NCBI RefSeq assembly: GCF_002252585.1
Contig: NZ_NQLD01000014.1
Length of the DNA stretch: 64,000 bases
Reading direction: 5' to 3' (one strand)
Source: Methanocatella intestini
GTDB taxonomy: Archaea > Methanobacteriota > Methanobacteria > Methanobacteriales > Methanobacteriaceae
A program made the translations under genes and the position numbers. Under the pieces are notes generated by a model. That model was not told where the DNA came from. It was given only the letters and a program-made list of their open reading frames with translations, and made no database searches. Within the stretch, counting starts at the first letter, position 1. Each line of letters starts with the position of its first letter. Shown here one piece after another: positions 27,923-36,749 of this stretch.

Positions 27923-30241
27923 ATGGAAAAGACTTCTGAAATAATGAAAGAACTTGCTAACTCCAAAAAAATCAACGTTGAAAAAAACAACGGTATTAAA
28001 GAAAGATTTAGCTATGAAAAATTATTAAAATCATTAGTAATGGTTGAAACCCCTTTCTTTGAATCTGATAAAATTGTGGCTCAGGTTGTTTCCTCACTTT
28101 ATGACGGCATTAAAACCAAAGAAATTAAAAAAATCGTATATGAATGTTTAGAAGATATTGATGGTGAAATTGCTAACAAATATTTAGCCAGCACCCAATT
28201 AAAAGTACGTACTTCCAGAGATACTATTGAAGCATTTGATTTATCCAAAATCGCAAATACTTTAATTGAAGAAACCGGTGCATCTCAAGAAACTGCATTT
28301 GAAATAGCTACTGAAGTTTGGAAAGAACTTAAAAAATTAAATGTTGAATACTTAACTGCACCAATGATCAGGGAAATGGTAAACACCAAACTTGTAGAAT
28401 ATGGATTAGAAGACCTAAGAAGCCGTTACACTCGTTTAGGTATCCCTGTATACAACATCACTTCATTAATTGAAAACGGTAACAGAGATAATGCAAATAT
28501 GATCCATAATCCTGAAAGTATCCACAAACATGTAGCTGATGAAGCATTAAAACAATATGCTCTTTTGCAAATGCTCCCATCACATTTAGCTGATGCACAC
28601 ATGTCTGGAGACATTCATATTCACGATTTGGAATTCTTTGCAGGAAGACCTCTAAACTGTATGCAACATGATATAAGGACTTTCATCAGATACGGGCTTA
28701 AAGTAGACGGAACTGGAGATCATACCTCTGTTGCAGGTGCTCCAAACCATATGGAAACTTTAATGAACCATACTGGAGAAATTATGCTTGCATCACAACA
28801 GAATATGTCCGGAGGGCAAGCTATGTCCTTATGGAACGTATTTGTAGCACCATTTGCAAGAGGAAGAACCTATGAAGAAATCAAACAATCTGTTCAAATG
28901 CTTATTTATAATTTAAATATGGCTTACGCAGCTAGAGGTTCCCAAGTACCGTTTACAAGTATGGTTTTAGAATTCGGAATTCCAAAGTTCTTACAGGATG
29001 TAACTGCATACGGTCCAAAAGGAGAAGTAGTAGGAACTTATGGTGATTTTGAAGAAGAAACCAGATTAATCCAAAGAGCATTTACTGAAACATTGCTTGC
29101 AGGAGACCAAGAAGGAAAACCTCATCTTTTCCCGAATACTATTTACACACTTCGTGAAGAAACATTAAAAGGAGATTACGAAGAAGACTTACATTTAGTC
29201 CATGAATTATCTGCAAAATACGGATCATCCTATTTTATCAATATGTTGCCTGATTACAGAGGTAAAATGGCGAATTACATGGGATGCAGAACTTGTTTAC
29301 AAGATAATTGGACTGGTGATTGGGAACAAGACTGTTTAAGAACAGGTAACCTTGCATATGTAACTTTAAACCTCCCAAGAATCGGATACCAATCCAAAGA
29401 CGAATCCCAAGTATTTGAGTACTTAGATGAATACATGGATTTAGCTGCAGAAACATTAATGCTCAGAAGAGAACAAGGATTAAAATGTTTAAATGACTTC
29501 CATATATTACCTTTCCTTAAACAAAAAGTTGGAGAAGACAGTTATTACAGAATCCAAAATTCAACATTATCCTTTGGTTTTGTTGGTCTTAACGAAATGT
29601 TATTATCATTATTTGGAAACGGTATCGAAGATAAAGATGCAAACAAATTTGGTGTCAAATGTATTGAATACTTAAATGAAAGAGCTGACAAATTAAAAGA
29701 GGAAACCGGTCTCAGATGGTCTGTTTTACAAACTCCTGCAGAATCCACTGCATACAGATTTGCAACTCTTGATAAAGAGCAATTCGGAGATCAAGCTATC
29801 GTACAAGGTGACGGAAGTGCTAATTACTACACTAACTCCTCACATGTTCCAGTAAACACAGATGTATCCCTTATTGACAAAATAAAAATCGAAGAACAAT
29901 ACCACAGTCTAACTCCTGGCGGACATATCTTCCATGCATTTATGGGAGAATCATATTCCGATCCGGATTCATTAATGAGTTTAACTAACAAAATAGCTAA
30001 AAAATCAGATATTGGTTTCTGGGCTTACAGTTCTGCATTAAGTTTCTGTCTTAATTGTAAAACTTTAATGAAAGGTTTAAACAACAAATGTCCAACTTGT
30101 GGAGAAAGTGAAGATGTTGAATGGTATGACAGAATTACAGGATATGTTCAACAAGTAGGACGTGCAAAATCATCATCTGGTGGTTGGAACCCTGGAAAAC
30201 GTCAAGAGTTAATTGACAGAAGAAGATTTGAAGATGAATAA
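27923..30241 (+). CDS. nrdD: Anaerobic (class III) ribonucleoside-triphosphate reductase
   Basis: NrdD makes deoxynucleotides with a glycyl radical. The ATG at 27923 follows GGTGA by 5 bases; the frame opens at 27911. About 772 residues. Two ATP-cone-like segments lie at the N terminus (~12-95 and ~100-175), then the catalytic barrel (NCMQHDIRTF, QNMSGGQAMSLWN). The C-terminal zinc site is CLNC...CPTC (~707-730), followed by the glycyl radical region RITGYVQQVGR and GGWNPGKRQEL. The activase NrdG is not in this window. A palindrome and a hairpin precede the gene. Confidence 0.95.
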   Translation: MEKTSEIMKELANSKKINVEKNNGIKERFSYEKLLKSLVMVETPFFESDKIVAQVVSSLYDGIKTKEIKKIVYECLEDIDGEIANKYLASTQLKVRTSRDTIEAFDLSKIANTLIEETGASQETAFEIATEVWKELKKLNVEYLTAPMIREMVNTKLVEYGLEDLRSRYTRLGIPVYNITSLIENGNRDNANMIHNPESIHKHVADEALKQYALLQMLPSHLADAHMSGDIHIHDLEFFAGRPLNCMQHDIRTFIRYGLKVDGTGDHTSVAGAPNHMETLMNHTGEIMLASQQNMSGGQAMSLWNVFVAPFARGRTYEEIKQSVQMLIYNLNMAYAARGSQVPFTSMVLEFGIPKFLQDVTAYGPKGEVVGTYGDFEEETRLIQRAFTETLLAGDQEGKPHLFPNTIYTLREETLKGDYEEDLHLVHELSAKYGSSYFINMLPDYRGKMANYMGCRTCLQDNWTGDWEQDCLRTGNLAYVTLNLPRIGYQSKDESQVFEYLDEYMDLAAETLMLRREQGLKCLNDFHILPFLKQKVGEDSYYRIQNSTLSFGFVGLNEMLLSLFGNGIEDKDANKFGVKCIEYLNERADKLKEETGLRWSVLQTPAESTAYRFATLDKEQFGDQAIVQGDGSANYYTNSSHVPVNTDVSLIDKIKIEEQYHSLTPGGHIFHAFMGESYSDPDSLMSLTNKIAKKSDIGFWAYSSALSFCLNCKTLMKGLNNKCPTCGESEDVEWYDRITGYVQQVGRAKSSSGGWNPGKRQELIDRRRFEDE

Positions 30242-30363
30242 TCTTCTTCCAAACACCATCCTTTAAAAAAAAAATCATCACACCATCCTATTTTTATCAG
30301 AAACTTATTATATGAAATCTTCCAGAAATAAAACATATTGTTCAAAAATTAGGAGGAATTTCT

Positions 30364-31011
30364 ATAAATTTAAATATAAATTATTTTGAAAAGAAAATAA
30401 TGTTAATTGCAATATTCTGTGTGGCTTTTGTTACAACGAATATTGTTACTATAAAAATTTTAGATCTGGGCTTTTGGGGACTTACAGTTCCCTGCGGAGT
30501 AATAATTTATCCAGTAGTCTTTATTCTCACATCAGTAATAGCTGATACATATGGAGAATCGACAGCACAAAAAACCATTCTTTTTGGAGTAGTATGTAAC
30601 TTGCTTTTCGTTGTTGTTTCAACAATTGCATTGATGCTGCCGGCAGCTAGTTTCTGGGAAGGGCAGGACAGTTTTGTATATATCTTCTCACAAACTCCAA
30701 GAATGTTAATTGCATCTTTCATTTCCTATATCGTTGGTAACTTTGTAAATGCTAAATTAACCAGAATGATTAAAGAAAGATCCAAAGACGGAAATGTCGG
30801 ATATAAATCTATTGGAGCTATTGCTATTGGTGAAATCTTAGACAATACAATATTCATCTCTTTAGCATTTGCATTTACTGTAAGCTGGACCAATATTGCA
30901 ATAATGATTCTTGTTCATTTCACCATAATGTTCATTTGGACATTTATAGCACAACCTATTACAGTTAAAGTTACCAAATGGGCTAAAAAAGGTGAACCGA
31001 TAACCGCTTAA
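30364..31011 (+). CDS. YhhQ/QueT-type queuosine-precursor transporter family (VUT family)
   Basis: The first conventional start is ATG 30400, but it has no ribosome site and would begin inside the first helix. In frame upstream, ATA at 30364 lies 7 bases after GGAGG (30352-30356) and gives NLNINYFEKKIMLIAIF, a normal-looking N terminus, so I propose an AUA start. About six membrane segments follow, with family motifs FVTTNIV and VFILTSVIADTYGE and the helix ending GEILDNTIF. YhhQ proteins import 7-deazaguanine precursors; in archaea this would serve archaeosine. A strong hairpin terminator follows. Function is inferred from family. Confidence 0.8.
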   Translation: MNLNINYFEKKIMLIAIFCVAFVTTNIVTIKILDLGFWGLTVPCGVIIYPVVFILTSVIADTYGESTAQKTILFGVVCNLLFVVVSTIALMLPAASFWEGQDSFVYIFSQTPRMLIASFISYIVGNFVNAKLTRMIKERSKDGNVGYKSIGAIAIGEILDNTIFISLAFAFTVSWTNIAIMILVHFTIMFIWTFIAQPITVKVTKWAKKGEPITA

Positions 31012-31014
31012 TTA

Positions 31015-31050
31015 AGAAAGATTAATTTAAATCTTTCTAACTCTTTTTTT
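31015..31050 (+). terminator. Terminator after the YhhQ-type gene
   Basis: AGAAAGATT and AATCTTTCT pair perfectly around a 6-base loop and are followed by CTCTTTTTTT. Confidence 0.7.
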
Positions 31051-31197
31051 AATATCAACAGTAAACAATATATAGTTCATAAAACATACCAATAAACATA
31101 GTCTTATTAAACTTACAATTGGTGACATATTTAACTACTATTTTTTTAAATTTCCTAACCAAAATCCAATTGATAAAAAAGGCTATTGAGGGATTTT

Positions 31198-32268
31198 ATG
31201 GCAACATTTAAAGGATTTGCAATGAAAAAACTGAATGAAACTGGTTGGGTTGAAAAAGAAGTCCCAGAATGTGGACCATTAGATGCGATTGTAAGGCCGA
31301 CATGTGTCTCTCCTTGTACTTCTGATATACATACTGTATGGGAAGGAGCTATCGGAGATAGAAAAGATATGGTCTTAGGTCATGAAGCTGTCGGTGTTGT
31401 TGAAGAAGTCGGCAGTTTAGTGAAAAATATCAAAGTAGGAGACAAAGTAATCGTTCCAGCTATTACTCCAGACTGGGATGATGAAGCTGCTCAAAGAGGT
31501 TATCCTTCACAGACTACAGAGCCATTAGGCGGATGGAAATTTTCAAATTTCAAAGACGGTGTCTTTGGAGAAAGATTCCATGTTAATTTAGCTGATGCTA
31601 ACTTAGCCTTAATGCCTGAAGGATTAACTGATGAAGCTGCAGTAATGCTTGTAGATATGTGGTCTACCGGTATGATGGGATCTGAAAATGCAAATATACC
31701 ATTGGGAGGAAGTGTATTAGTAATTGGAATTGGTGCTGTAGGACTTTCAGCAATTGCAGGTGCTGCTCTTTTAGGAGCTGCAGATATTTACGCTGCAGGA
31801 ACCCGTCCTATTTCAGTAAAAGTTGCTAAAGAATACGGAGCTACAGAAATTATTAACTACAGAGAAGCTCCAATTGATGAACAGGTTAGAGAAGCTACAG
31901 ACGGAGCAGGTGTTGACTCTGTAATTATTGCAGGAGGAAACTTAACAAACACCTGGAAAGAAGCTGTAGCCAGTACAAAAGCCGGAGGAACAATATCAAA
32001 TGTAAACTACTTAAGTGGAGCAGATGATGTTTTAATCCCTAGAGTAGAGTGGGGCTGTGGTATGTCCAATATAAATATCACAAACGGATTATGTCCTGGC
32101 GGACGTGTAAGAATGGAGAGATTAGCTCGCCTTGCACTTACAAACCGTGCAGACCCTGAACTCTTAGTTACCCACAGGTTTAAAGGTCTTGAAAAAATTG
32201 AAGATGCTTTATACCTGATGAAAGACAAACCAAAAGACTTGATTAAACCAATCGTAAAGATAGATTAA
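31198..32268 (+). CDS. adh: Zinc-dependent secondary alcohol dehydrogenase (NADP type)
   Basis: The ATG at 31198 follows GAGGGAT; the TTG at 31186 overlaps that ribosome site and is not used. About 356 residues, close in sequence pattern to Thermoanaerobacter and Clostridium secondary alcohol dehydrogenases: VSPCTSDIHTV (zinc Cys, ~38-48), GHEAVGVVEEVG (~60-71), NFKDGVFGERFHVN, and the GIGAVGL coenzyme fold (~175). RVEWGCGMSN also matches. The family oxidises isopropanol or ethanol with NADP and can feed reductant to F420. A monocistronic layout with its own terminator is likely. Confidence 0.92.
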   Translation: MATFKGFAMKKLNETGWVEKEVPECGPLDAIVRPTCVSPCTSDIHTVWEGAIGDRKDMVLGHEAVGVVEEVGSLVKNIKVGDKVIVPAITPDWDDEAAQRGYPSQTTEPLGGWKFSNFKDGVFGERFHVNLADANLALMPEGLTDEAAVMLVDMWSTGMMGSENANIPLGGSVLVIGIGAVGLSAIAGAALLGAADIYAAGTRPISVKVAKEYGATEIINYREAPIDEQVREATDGAGVDSVIIAGGNLTNTWKEAVASTKAGGTISNVNYLSGADDVLIPRVEWGCGMSNINITNGLCPGGRVRMERLARLALTNRADPELLVTHRFKGLEKIEDALYLMKDKPKDLIKPIVKID

Positions 32269-32298
32269 AGTAATGATTAATTTCATTACTTTTTCCTT
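32268..32298 (+). terminator. Terminator after the alcohol dehydrogenase
   Basis: AAGTAATGA/TCATTACTT with a TTAATT loop overlaps the stop codon and is followed by TTTCCTTTT. The next gene has its ribosome site immediately downstream, so readthrough is possible. Confidence 0.55.
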
Positions 32299-32315
32299 TT
32301 AAAGGAGGATTGAAA

Positions 32316-32612
32316 ATGATAATCGTTCAGGCAAAAGCAATCCCTAAAGATGAAACATCAAAAAACAGAATTATCAAAGCTGCTGAAAATTTAATTGAAA
32401 AGTCAAAATCAGAAAATGGAAATATTAACTATAACTTATATTCAAGTGTTCAAGAGGACACCTTACTTTTTGTAGAACAATGGGAAAATCTGGATATATT
32501 AAAAGCACACCTCCAAACAGAGCATTTTAATCAATTTGGAGCAGATATTGATGGTCTTTTAAAAGAAGATTTAGAAATTAATGTATTTACAGCAGAAAAT
32601 ATTGAACTTTAA
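32316..32612 (+). CDS. Small ABM-domain (YgiN-like) monooxygenase family protein
   Basis: AGGAGG lies 7 bases before the ATG at 32316; the TTG six bases earlier is too close to it. The 98-residue protein is one ferredoxin-like antibiotic biosynthesis monooxygenase domain: IVQAKAIPKDE, SENGNINYNLY, and the hallmark FVEQWENLDILKAHLQTEHF (~50-69). Such proteins act as small heme-free oxygenases, quinol oxidases or stress proteins; in an anaerobe the activity is not obvious. It follows the alcohol dehydrogenase closely. Confidence 0.8.
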   Translation: MIIVQAKAIPKDETSKNRIIKAAENLIEKSKSENGNINYNLYSSVQEDTLLFVEQWENLDILKAHLQTEHFNQFGADIDGLLKEDLEINVFTAENIEL

Positions 32613-32670
32613 TGTGTTACTTCAAATCCAAAAAACTAAAAGTATATTAATATCTTTATAGAAATAATTT

Positions 32671-32712
32671 AATATTATCAAATAAGTGATAATATTTTTA
32701 TAATTTTTATAT
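32671..32712 (+). terminator. Long perfect inverted repeat, terminator or operator
   Basis: AATATTATCA (32671-32680) and TGATAATATT (32687-32696) are perfect complements around AATAAG and are followed by T-rich sequence. It may end the ABM gene, or serve as an operator for the L21e operon. Confidence 0.5.
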
Positions 32713-32721
32713 TCTGTGTTA

Positions 32722-32747
32722 CTAGTATTATGGGCATTTTATACTAG
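32722..32747 (+). promoter_or_regulatory. Inverted repeat in the L21e operon leader/promoter
   Basis: CTAGTAT (32722-32728) and ATACTAG (32741-32747) enclose a 12-base loop containing TGGGCA. TGGG and a downstream CCCA (near 32772) could also pair. This stretch is less AT-rich than its surroundings and lies within 90 bases of the L21e start, so a structured leader or regulator site is plausible. Confidence 0.4.
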
Positions 32748-32806
32748 GTAGCTGATAACATGGATTCATTTACCCAGTGCATTAATATATAAAAGAGGTT
32801 ATTTAA

Positions 32807-33103
32807 ATGCAAAGATCAAGAGGATTTAGAAGTAAATCAAGAAGAAAAATGACTAAAGTAGTAAGAGAAGGTAGGTCTAACCCAATTACCAACAGACTTC
32901 AAAAATTTGAAGAAGGAGACTTAGTTCACATTACTATCAACCCAAGTATCCAAAAAGGTCAACCACATCCAAGATTCCATGGAAAAACTGGTAAAATCAC
33001 TGATAAAAAAGGAAAAGCTTACATTGTTTCATTAACTGATGGAAACAAAGCAAAAGAATTAATTATCAGACCTGATCACTTAAAATTACAAACAAGCCAA
33101 TAA
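32807..33103 (+). CDS. rpl21e: Ribosomal protein L21e
   Basis: A 98-residue basic protein with the L21e pattern RSRGFRSKSRRKMTK at the start, FEEGDLVHITINPSIQKGQP in the middle and RPDHLKL at the end. It is a large-subunit ribosomal protein shared by archaea and eukaryotes. It leads a typical archaeal cluster with rpoF 10 bases downstream. The start is preceded by AGAGGTTATTTAA. Confidence 0.95.
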   Translation: MQRSRGFRSKSRRKMTKVVREGRSNPITNRLQKFEEGDLVHITINPSIQKGQPHPRFHGKTGKITDKKGKAYIVSLTDGNKAKELIIRPDHLKLQTSQ

Positions 33104-33113
33104 ACTGATAACT

Positions 33114-33458
33114 ATGATTGGGAAAAAAATAATTGAGAGCAAACCAATTCAAAGTGTAAAAGTTAAAGAAGCTCTCGAAGAATTTTCACAAGAAAATGAA
33201 TTAAATTACGAACAAAATATCACTTTAAATCATCTTTCAAGATTTAAAAGATACTCTGTTGAAGACAGCGAAAAAATAATATCTGAACTTGAAGATAAAA
33301 TTGGTTTAAGGCAAAAAGTAGCTGTTCGCATCGTTGATTTAATTCCACAAGATTTATCTGATTTAAGATTAATATTTGCTAAAGAAGCTACACACATTGA
33401 AAAAGAGCAAATGGAAGATATTCTTGAAATCTTAGATCAATATACCATCATTGAATAG
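33114..33458 (+). CDS. rpoF: RNA polymerase subunit F (Rpb4 homologue)
   Basis: A 114-residue helical protein of the archaeal Rpb4/RpoF family, which with RpoE forms the stalk of RNA polymerase. The pattern HLSRFKRYS followed by an acidic HRDC-like C-terminal half (LIPQDLSDLRLIFAKE) is typical. It sits between L21e and DUF655 genes as in many archaea. A hairpin terminator with T tract follows at once. Confidence 0.93.
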   Translation: MIGKKIIESKPIQSVKVKEALEEFSQENELNYEQNITLNHLSRFKRYSVEDSEKIISELEDKIGLRQKVAVRIVDLIPQDLSDLRLIFAKEATHIEKEQMEDILEILDQYTIIE

Positions 33459-33484
33459 TTTTTAAACTATTCTTCTTTTTTTAT
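33453..33484 (+). terminator. Terminator after rpoF
   Basis: GAATAGTTT/AAACTATTC with a 2-base loop overlaps the stop codon and is followed by TTCTTTTTTTATTTTT. Confidence 0.65.
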
Positions 33485-33627
33485 TTTTAATCAAAAAATA
33501 ATCACATCATTATTTTTAGATATGTTTATTTAAGTTAACAATTAAAACATATAATTATAGTTTATTAAATTGGCAAATAAAACTTTAAGAAAAAATGAAT
33601 TGTAAACTATTAAAACAATTAATATTT

Positions 33628-33683
33628 CCTTACTAACAATTAATCGTTAATGTAAGAAAATTCCATCCTCCATGAGGACGGAG
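33628..33683 (+). promoter_or_regulatory. Possible structured leader of the DUF655-ksgA operon
   Basis: CTTAC (33629-33633) pairs with GTAAG (33652-33656). A second hairpin, CCATCC (33663-33668) with GGACGG (33676-33681, one mismatch), competes with CTCC/GGAG pairing (33668-33671, 33680-33683). The GTGAT ribosome site follows about 15 bases later. Nothing else is seen in the 248 bases after rpoF apart from AT-rich promoter-like sequence. Confidence 0.35.
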
Positions 33684-33706
33684 TAATTCAAACGTGAAGT
33701 GATAAA

Positions 33707-34354
33707 ATGGAAACAAAAAACAAAAAACAAAAAATACCAGCAGCAACTGAAGAACATGCTGTTATATTGGATTATCTTAGTTTAGGATATGTAAACTCAG
33801 ATATGTCTAAATTTAAAGGTAAAGCTATTGCTCAAGCTATTGGTACCGACTATTTCACTTTGCTAGAATTAGTTCCTAAAAGAGGAGTTGATTTAGAAAT
33901 TCAAGACACAGTATATATTGGAAAAGGAAAAAGAGACCAAATATATAAAGTTCTTGGAAAATTAGACTATGAAAACTTAACTGCAACTAGCAGAATCGAG
34001 TTAGAATATAGTATACGCGAAATAGTTAATAATAACGAAGAAAAATTTGTTGATTTCTTTAATACTGCAGGTGCAATTAGTACCCGACTTCACAAATTAG
34101 AATTGATTCCAGGAATTGGTAAAAAATATATGTGGGAAATTGTTGAAGCTAGAAAAGAAAAACCATTTGAAAGCTTTGAAGACATAACTACAAGAATACC
34201 TTCATTAAATAATCCTGCTGAAATGATTGTAAATAGAGTAAAACAAGAACTAGATACAACAACAGCTAAAAAAGGTAAGAAAAAATATTACCTATTCACT
34301 CCAATTCCAAAAACTCAAAAGAAACACAGAAATAATAGGAATCAAAGAAAGTAA
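33707..34354 (+). CDS. DUF655-family RNA/DNA-binding protein
   Basis: A 215-residue protein that archaea conserve next to ksgA. The first half is an OB-like domain (AVILDYLSLGY, VPKRGVDLEIQDTVYIGKGK), the second half has a helix-hairpin-helix (LELIPGIGKKYMWEIVEARK, ~128-147), and the end is strongly basic (KKHRNNRNQRK). Nucleic acid binding, perhaps in ribosome maturation with KsgA, is inferred from motif and context. GTGAT precedes the ATG. Confidence 0.88.
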   Translation: METKNKKQKIPAATEEHAVILDYLSLGYVNSDMSKFKGKAIAQAIGTDYFTLLELVPKRGVDLEIQDTVYIGKGKRDQIYKVLGKLDYENLTATSRIELEYSIREIVNNNEEKFVDFFNTAGAISTRLHKLELIPGIGKKYMWEIVEARKEKPFESFEDITTRIPSLNNPAEMIVNRVKQELDTTTAKKGKKKYYLFTPIPKTQKKHRNNRNQRK

Positions 34355-34363
34355 GTGATAACC

Positions 34364-35275
34364 TTGAATAGTGATGCTGCTTCCACTTCATTATCTAAAA
34401 CAACAAAATCTATCCTTAATGAATATGGGATAAAATTAAATAAAAATCTCGGACAAAACTATTTGATTGATAGAAATAAACGAGATCAGATTATCCAATT
34501 CGGTAATCTTACAAAAGATGATATTGTATTAGAAATAGGTCCTGGAATTGGCACACTAACAATAGAACTTGCCAAACGAGTTAAAAAAGTAATAGCTATT
34601 GAACAAGATTCTAATATTTGCCAGATATTAGAAAATCGATTGAAAAACGAAAATATAGATAATGTAGAATTAATCAATGATGATGCATTAAATGTGGACT
34701 TTCCAAAATTTAACAAAATCATCTCAAATCTACCTTATCAAATTTCATCACCAATTACATTTAAATTTCTAAATTATGACTTCCAGCTAGCTATTTTAAT
34801 GTACCAAAAAGAATTTGCCTCTAGAATGAATGGAAAAGTAGGAAGCAAAGATTATTCCAGACTTTCAGCTATGTTATATTTTAAATGCGATGTTGATTTA
34901 TTAGCTAGTGTAAGTGCTGAAAGTTTTATTCCAAAGCCAAAAGTTGATTCTGCAATTGTCAAATTAACTCCGAAACTTCCCGAATTAAACGGGCAATTAA
35001 AACACTTAAATATTAATGAAATAAATGAAAATGATTTTAAAACTTATTCCAAATTTGTAAAAGCCCTGTTCCAGCATAGAAATAAAAAAGTTAAAAATGC
35101 TTTAATTGATTCCAGACACATTATAACTGATTTAGATAAAAAAGAAGTAAAAGCTAAATTAAATTCAATTAAACAAAATAAAATTGAAAAACTTTTATCT
35201 GAAAGAATAACTAATTTGACACCTGAAGAAATACTTTATCTTTCAATACACTTAAATTCTGCATTAAAGGAGTAA
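34364..35275 (+). CDS. ksgA: 16S rRNA dimethyladenosine transferase KsgA/Dim1
   Basis: The enzyme dimethylates two adjacent adenosines near the 3' end of 16S rRNA. I prefer the TTG at 34364, 4 bases after GTGAT; a GTG at 34355 is part of that ribosome site. About 303 residues. Motifs: KNLGQNYLIDRN (~31-42), SAM-binding EIGPGIGTLT (~62-71) and catalytic NLPYQISSP (~127-135). It immediately follows DUF655 and precedes a HemK2-type methyltransferase, an arrangement conserved in euryarchaea. Confidence 0.95.
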   Translation: MNSDAASTSLSKTTKSILNEYGIKLNKNLGQNYLIDRNKRDQIIQFGNLTKDDIVLEIGPGIGTLTIELAKRVKKVIAIEQDSNICQILENRLKNENIDNVELINDDALNVDFPKFNKIISNLPYQISSPITFKFLNYDFQLAILMYQKEFASRMNGKVGSKDYSRLSAMLYFKCDVDLLASVSAESFIPKPKVDSAIVKLTPKLPELNGQLKHLNINEINENDFKTYSKFVKALFQHRNKKVKNALIDSRHIITDLDKKEVKAKLNSIKQNKIEKLLSERITNLTPEEILYLSIHLNSALKE

Positions 35276-35281
35276 TTTAAA

Positions 35282-35863
35282 ATGGATAATTTTATAATAG
35301 ATACTGCTGAAACTGTTTACACTCCCGCTGAAGACAGCTATATGTTAGCTGAAAATCTTTTAATTAAAGATGGTCAAAGTGTCCTGGAAATTGGAACGGG
35401 ATCTGGAATAGTGGCCATGTATGCTTCAAAACTAACCAGTAAGGTTACAGCTACAGATATTAATTATGATGCAATAGAATTAGCTAGTAAGAATTTTAAA
35501 GCTAATAATATAGAAAATATTGAATTATTGTTCGGCAATCTATTTGAACCTGTAAAAGATAGAAAGTTCGATGTAATTTTATTTAATACTCCATATCTGC
35601 CTACTGAAAATGATGAAGTTCTTGATGATAATTTAAATTATGCATTTGATGGTGGATTAGATGGTAGGAAAGTCATCGATCTTTTTTTAAATGAAGTGAA
35701 AAATTACTTAAACAATGGTGGAATTGTCCAGCTAATTCAGTCTTCACTTTGCGGCAATGACAAAACATTAGATATTCTGGATAAACAGGGTTTTGTAGCA
35801 GAAATAGCTGTTAGTGAACACTTCTTTTTTGAAGATGTTGTGCTGATTAATGGTTATTTATAA
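35282..35863 (+). CDS. HemK2/Mtq2-type protein methyltransferase
   Basis: A 193-residue class I methyltransferase with the SAM motif EIGTGSGIVAMYASK (~37-51) and the catalytic motif NTPYLP (variant of NPPY, ~101-106). The short form without an N-terminal helical domain matches archaeal/eukaryotic HemK2, which methylates the GGQ glutamine of release factor aRF1/eRF1. It lies 6 bases after ksgA. The substrate is inferred from the family. Confidence 0.88.
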   Translation: MDNFIIDTAETVYTPAEDSYMLAENLLIKDGQSVLEIGTGSGIVAMYASKLTSKVTATDINYDAIELASKNFKANNIENIELLFGNLFEPVKDRKFDVILFNTPYLPTENDEVLDDNLNYAFDGGLDGRKVIDLFLNEVKNYLNNGGIVQLIQSSLCGNDKTLDILDKQGFVAEIAVSEHFFFEDVVLINGYL

Positions 35864-35874
35864 AAAAAGTAAAA

Positions 35875-35894
35875 GAGAAATTATTGAATTTCTC
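35875..35894. terminator. Bidirectional terminator between HemK2 and dapF
   Basis: GAGAAATT/AATTTCTC around ATTG overlaps the dapF stop and follows the HemK2 stop within 12 bases. Confidence 0.5.
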
Positions 35895-36741
35895 CATCAA
35901 ATACTAATTGAGCAGGACCTTCCATAAAAGCTCCTAATTCTCCTTCTTTTTCATAGACATTAAATTTCAAGTCCCCACCAGGAAGATGCAATAAAACTTC
36001 ACTATCAAAAAGACCTAATTTAAATCCTGAAATAGCTGTTGAAGTAGCTCCAGTTCCACAAGCCAGTGTAACTCCTGCTCCACGTTCCCAGGTAAGCATT
36101 TTTCCTTCATTTTTAGAAATCACTTCAACAAAATGAACATTGATTTTTTCAGGGAAAGCTTCATGTGTTTCAATAGAAGGACCATATTTGTCTATGTCAA
36201 TTTCATCAATATTGTCAACGAAAATAATTGCATGAGGATTACCTACACTAATGGCTGTTGTATTGAATGTTGTATCTAATACTTCCAATGGAGAGTCTAA
36301 AAATTCTTCCATATCTGATGCCATTGGAATTTCAGGAGTTTTAAAAGTAGATGTTCCCATGTCAACCTTAAATAATGCCGGTTCATCATTTTCTAATGTA
36401 ATTTCAATTGTTTTAATTCCGGATTTTGTTTCTACAGTCATTTTTTTCTGTTTTAAAATACCTTTTCTGTATACAAAATCACCAAAACATCTAATACCAT
36501 TACCGCACATTTCAGCTTCGCTTCCATCAGGATTAAACATTCTGTACCCAATATCAGCTACATCAGAAGGAGTTACAAATAATACTCCATCCCCACCTAC
36601 ACCGAAATGTCTGTGGCATAAAAACCTGCATGCTTCAGCTTTATCTGCTTCAGGTATTACTTCTCCAGCACTTTCATCAATTATCGGAAAATCATTACCT
36701 ATTCCATGCATTTTAGAGAATTTTAATCCTTTTAAATCCAT
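35881..36741 (-). CDS. dapF: Diaminopimelate epimerase
   Basis: DapF converts LL- to meso-diaminopimelate in lysine synthesis. The 286-residue protein has the two catalytic Cys motifs EMCGNGIRCFGD (~79-90) and TLACGTGATST (~225-235), and the N-terminal FSKMHGIGNDFPIID. It is the second gene after lysA, 8 bases apart, consistent with translation coupling. Confidence 0.95.
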   Translation of the reverse strand: MDLKGLKFSKMHGIGNDFPIIDESAGEVIPEADKAEACRFLCHRHFGVGGDGVLFVTPSDVADIGYRMFNPDGSEAEMCGNGIRCFGDFVYRKGILKQKKMTVETKSGIKTIEITLENDEPALFKVDMGTSTFKTPEIPMASDMEEFLDSPLEVLDTTFNTTAISVGNPHAIIFVDNIDEIDIDKYGPSIETHEAFPEKINVHFVEVISKNEGKMLTWERGAGVTLACGTGATSTAISGFKLGLFDSEVLLHLPGGDLKFNVYEKEGELGAFMEGPAQLVFDGEIQ

Positions 36742-36749
36742 CTTTTCAC

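Noticed and set aside
32713..32790. A second tRNA or tRNA-like gene before L21e
   Set aside because: No complete cloverleaf or T-loop TTCAAAT motif could be drawn; kept only as a possible leader.
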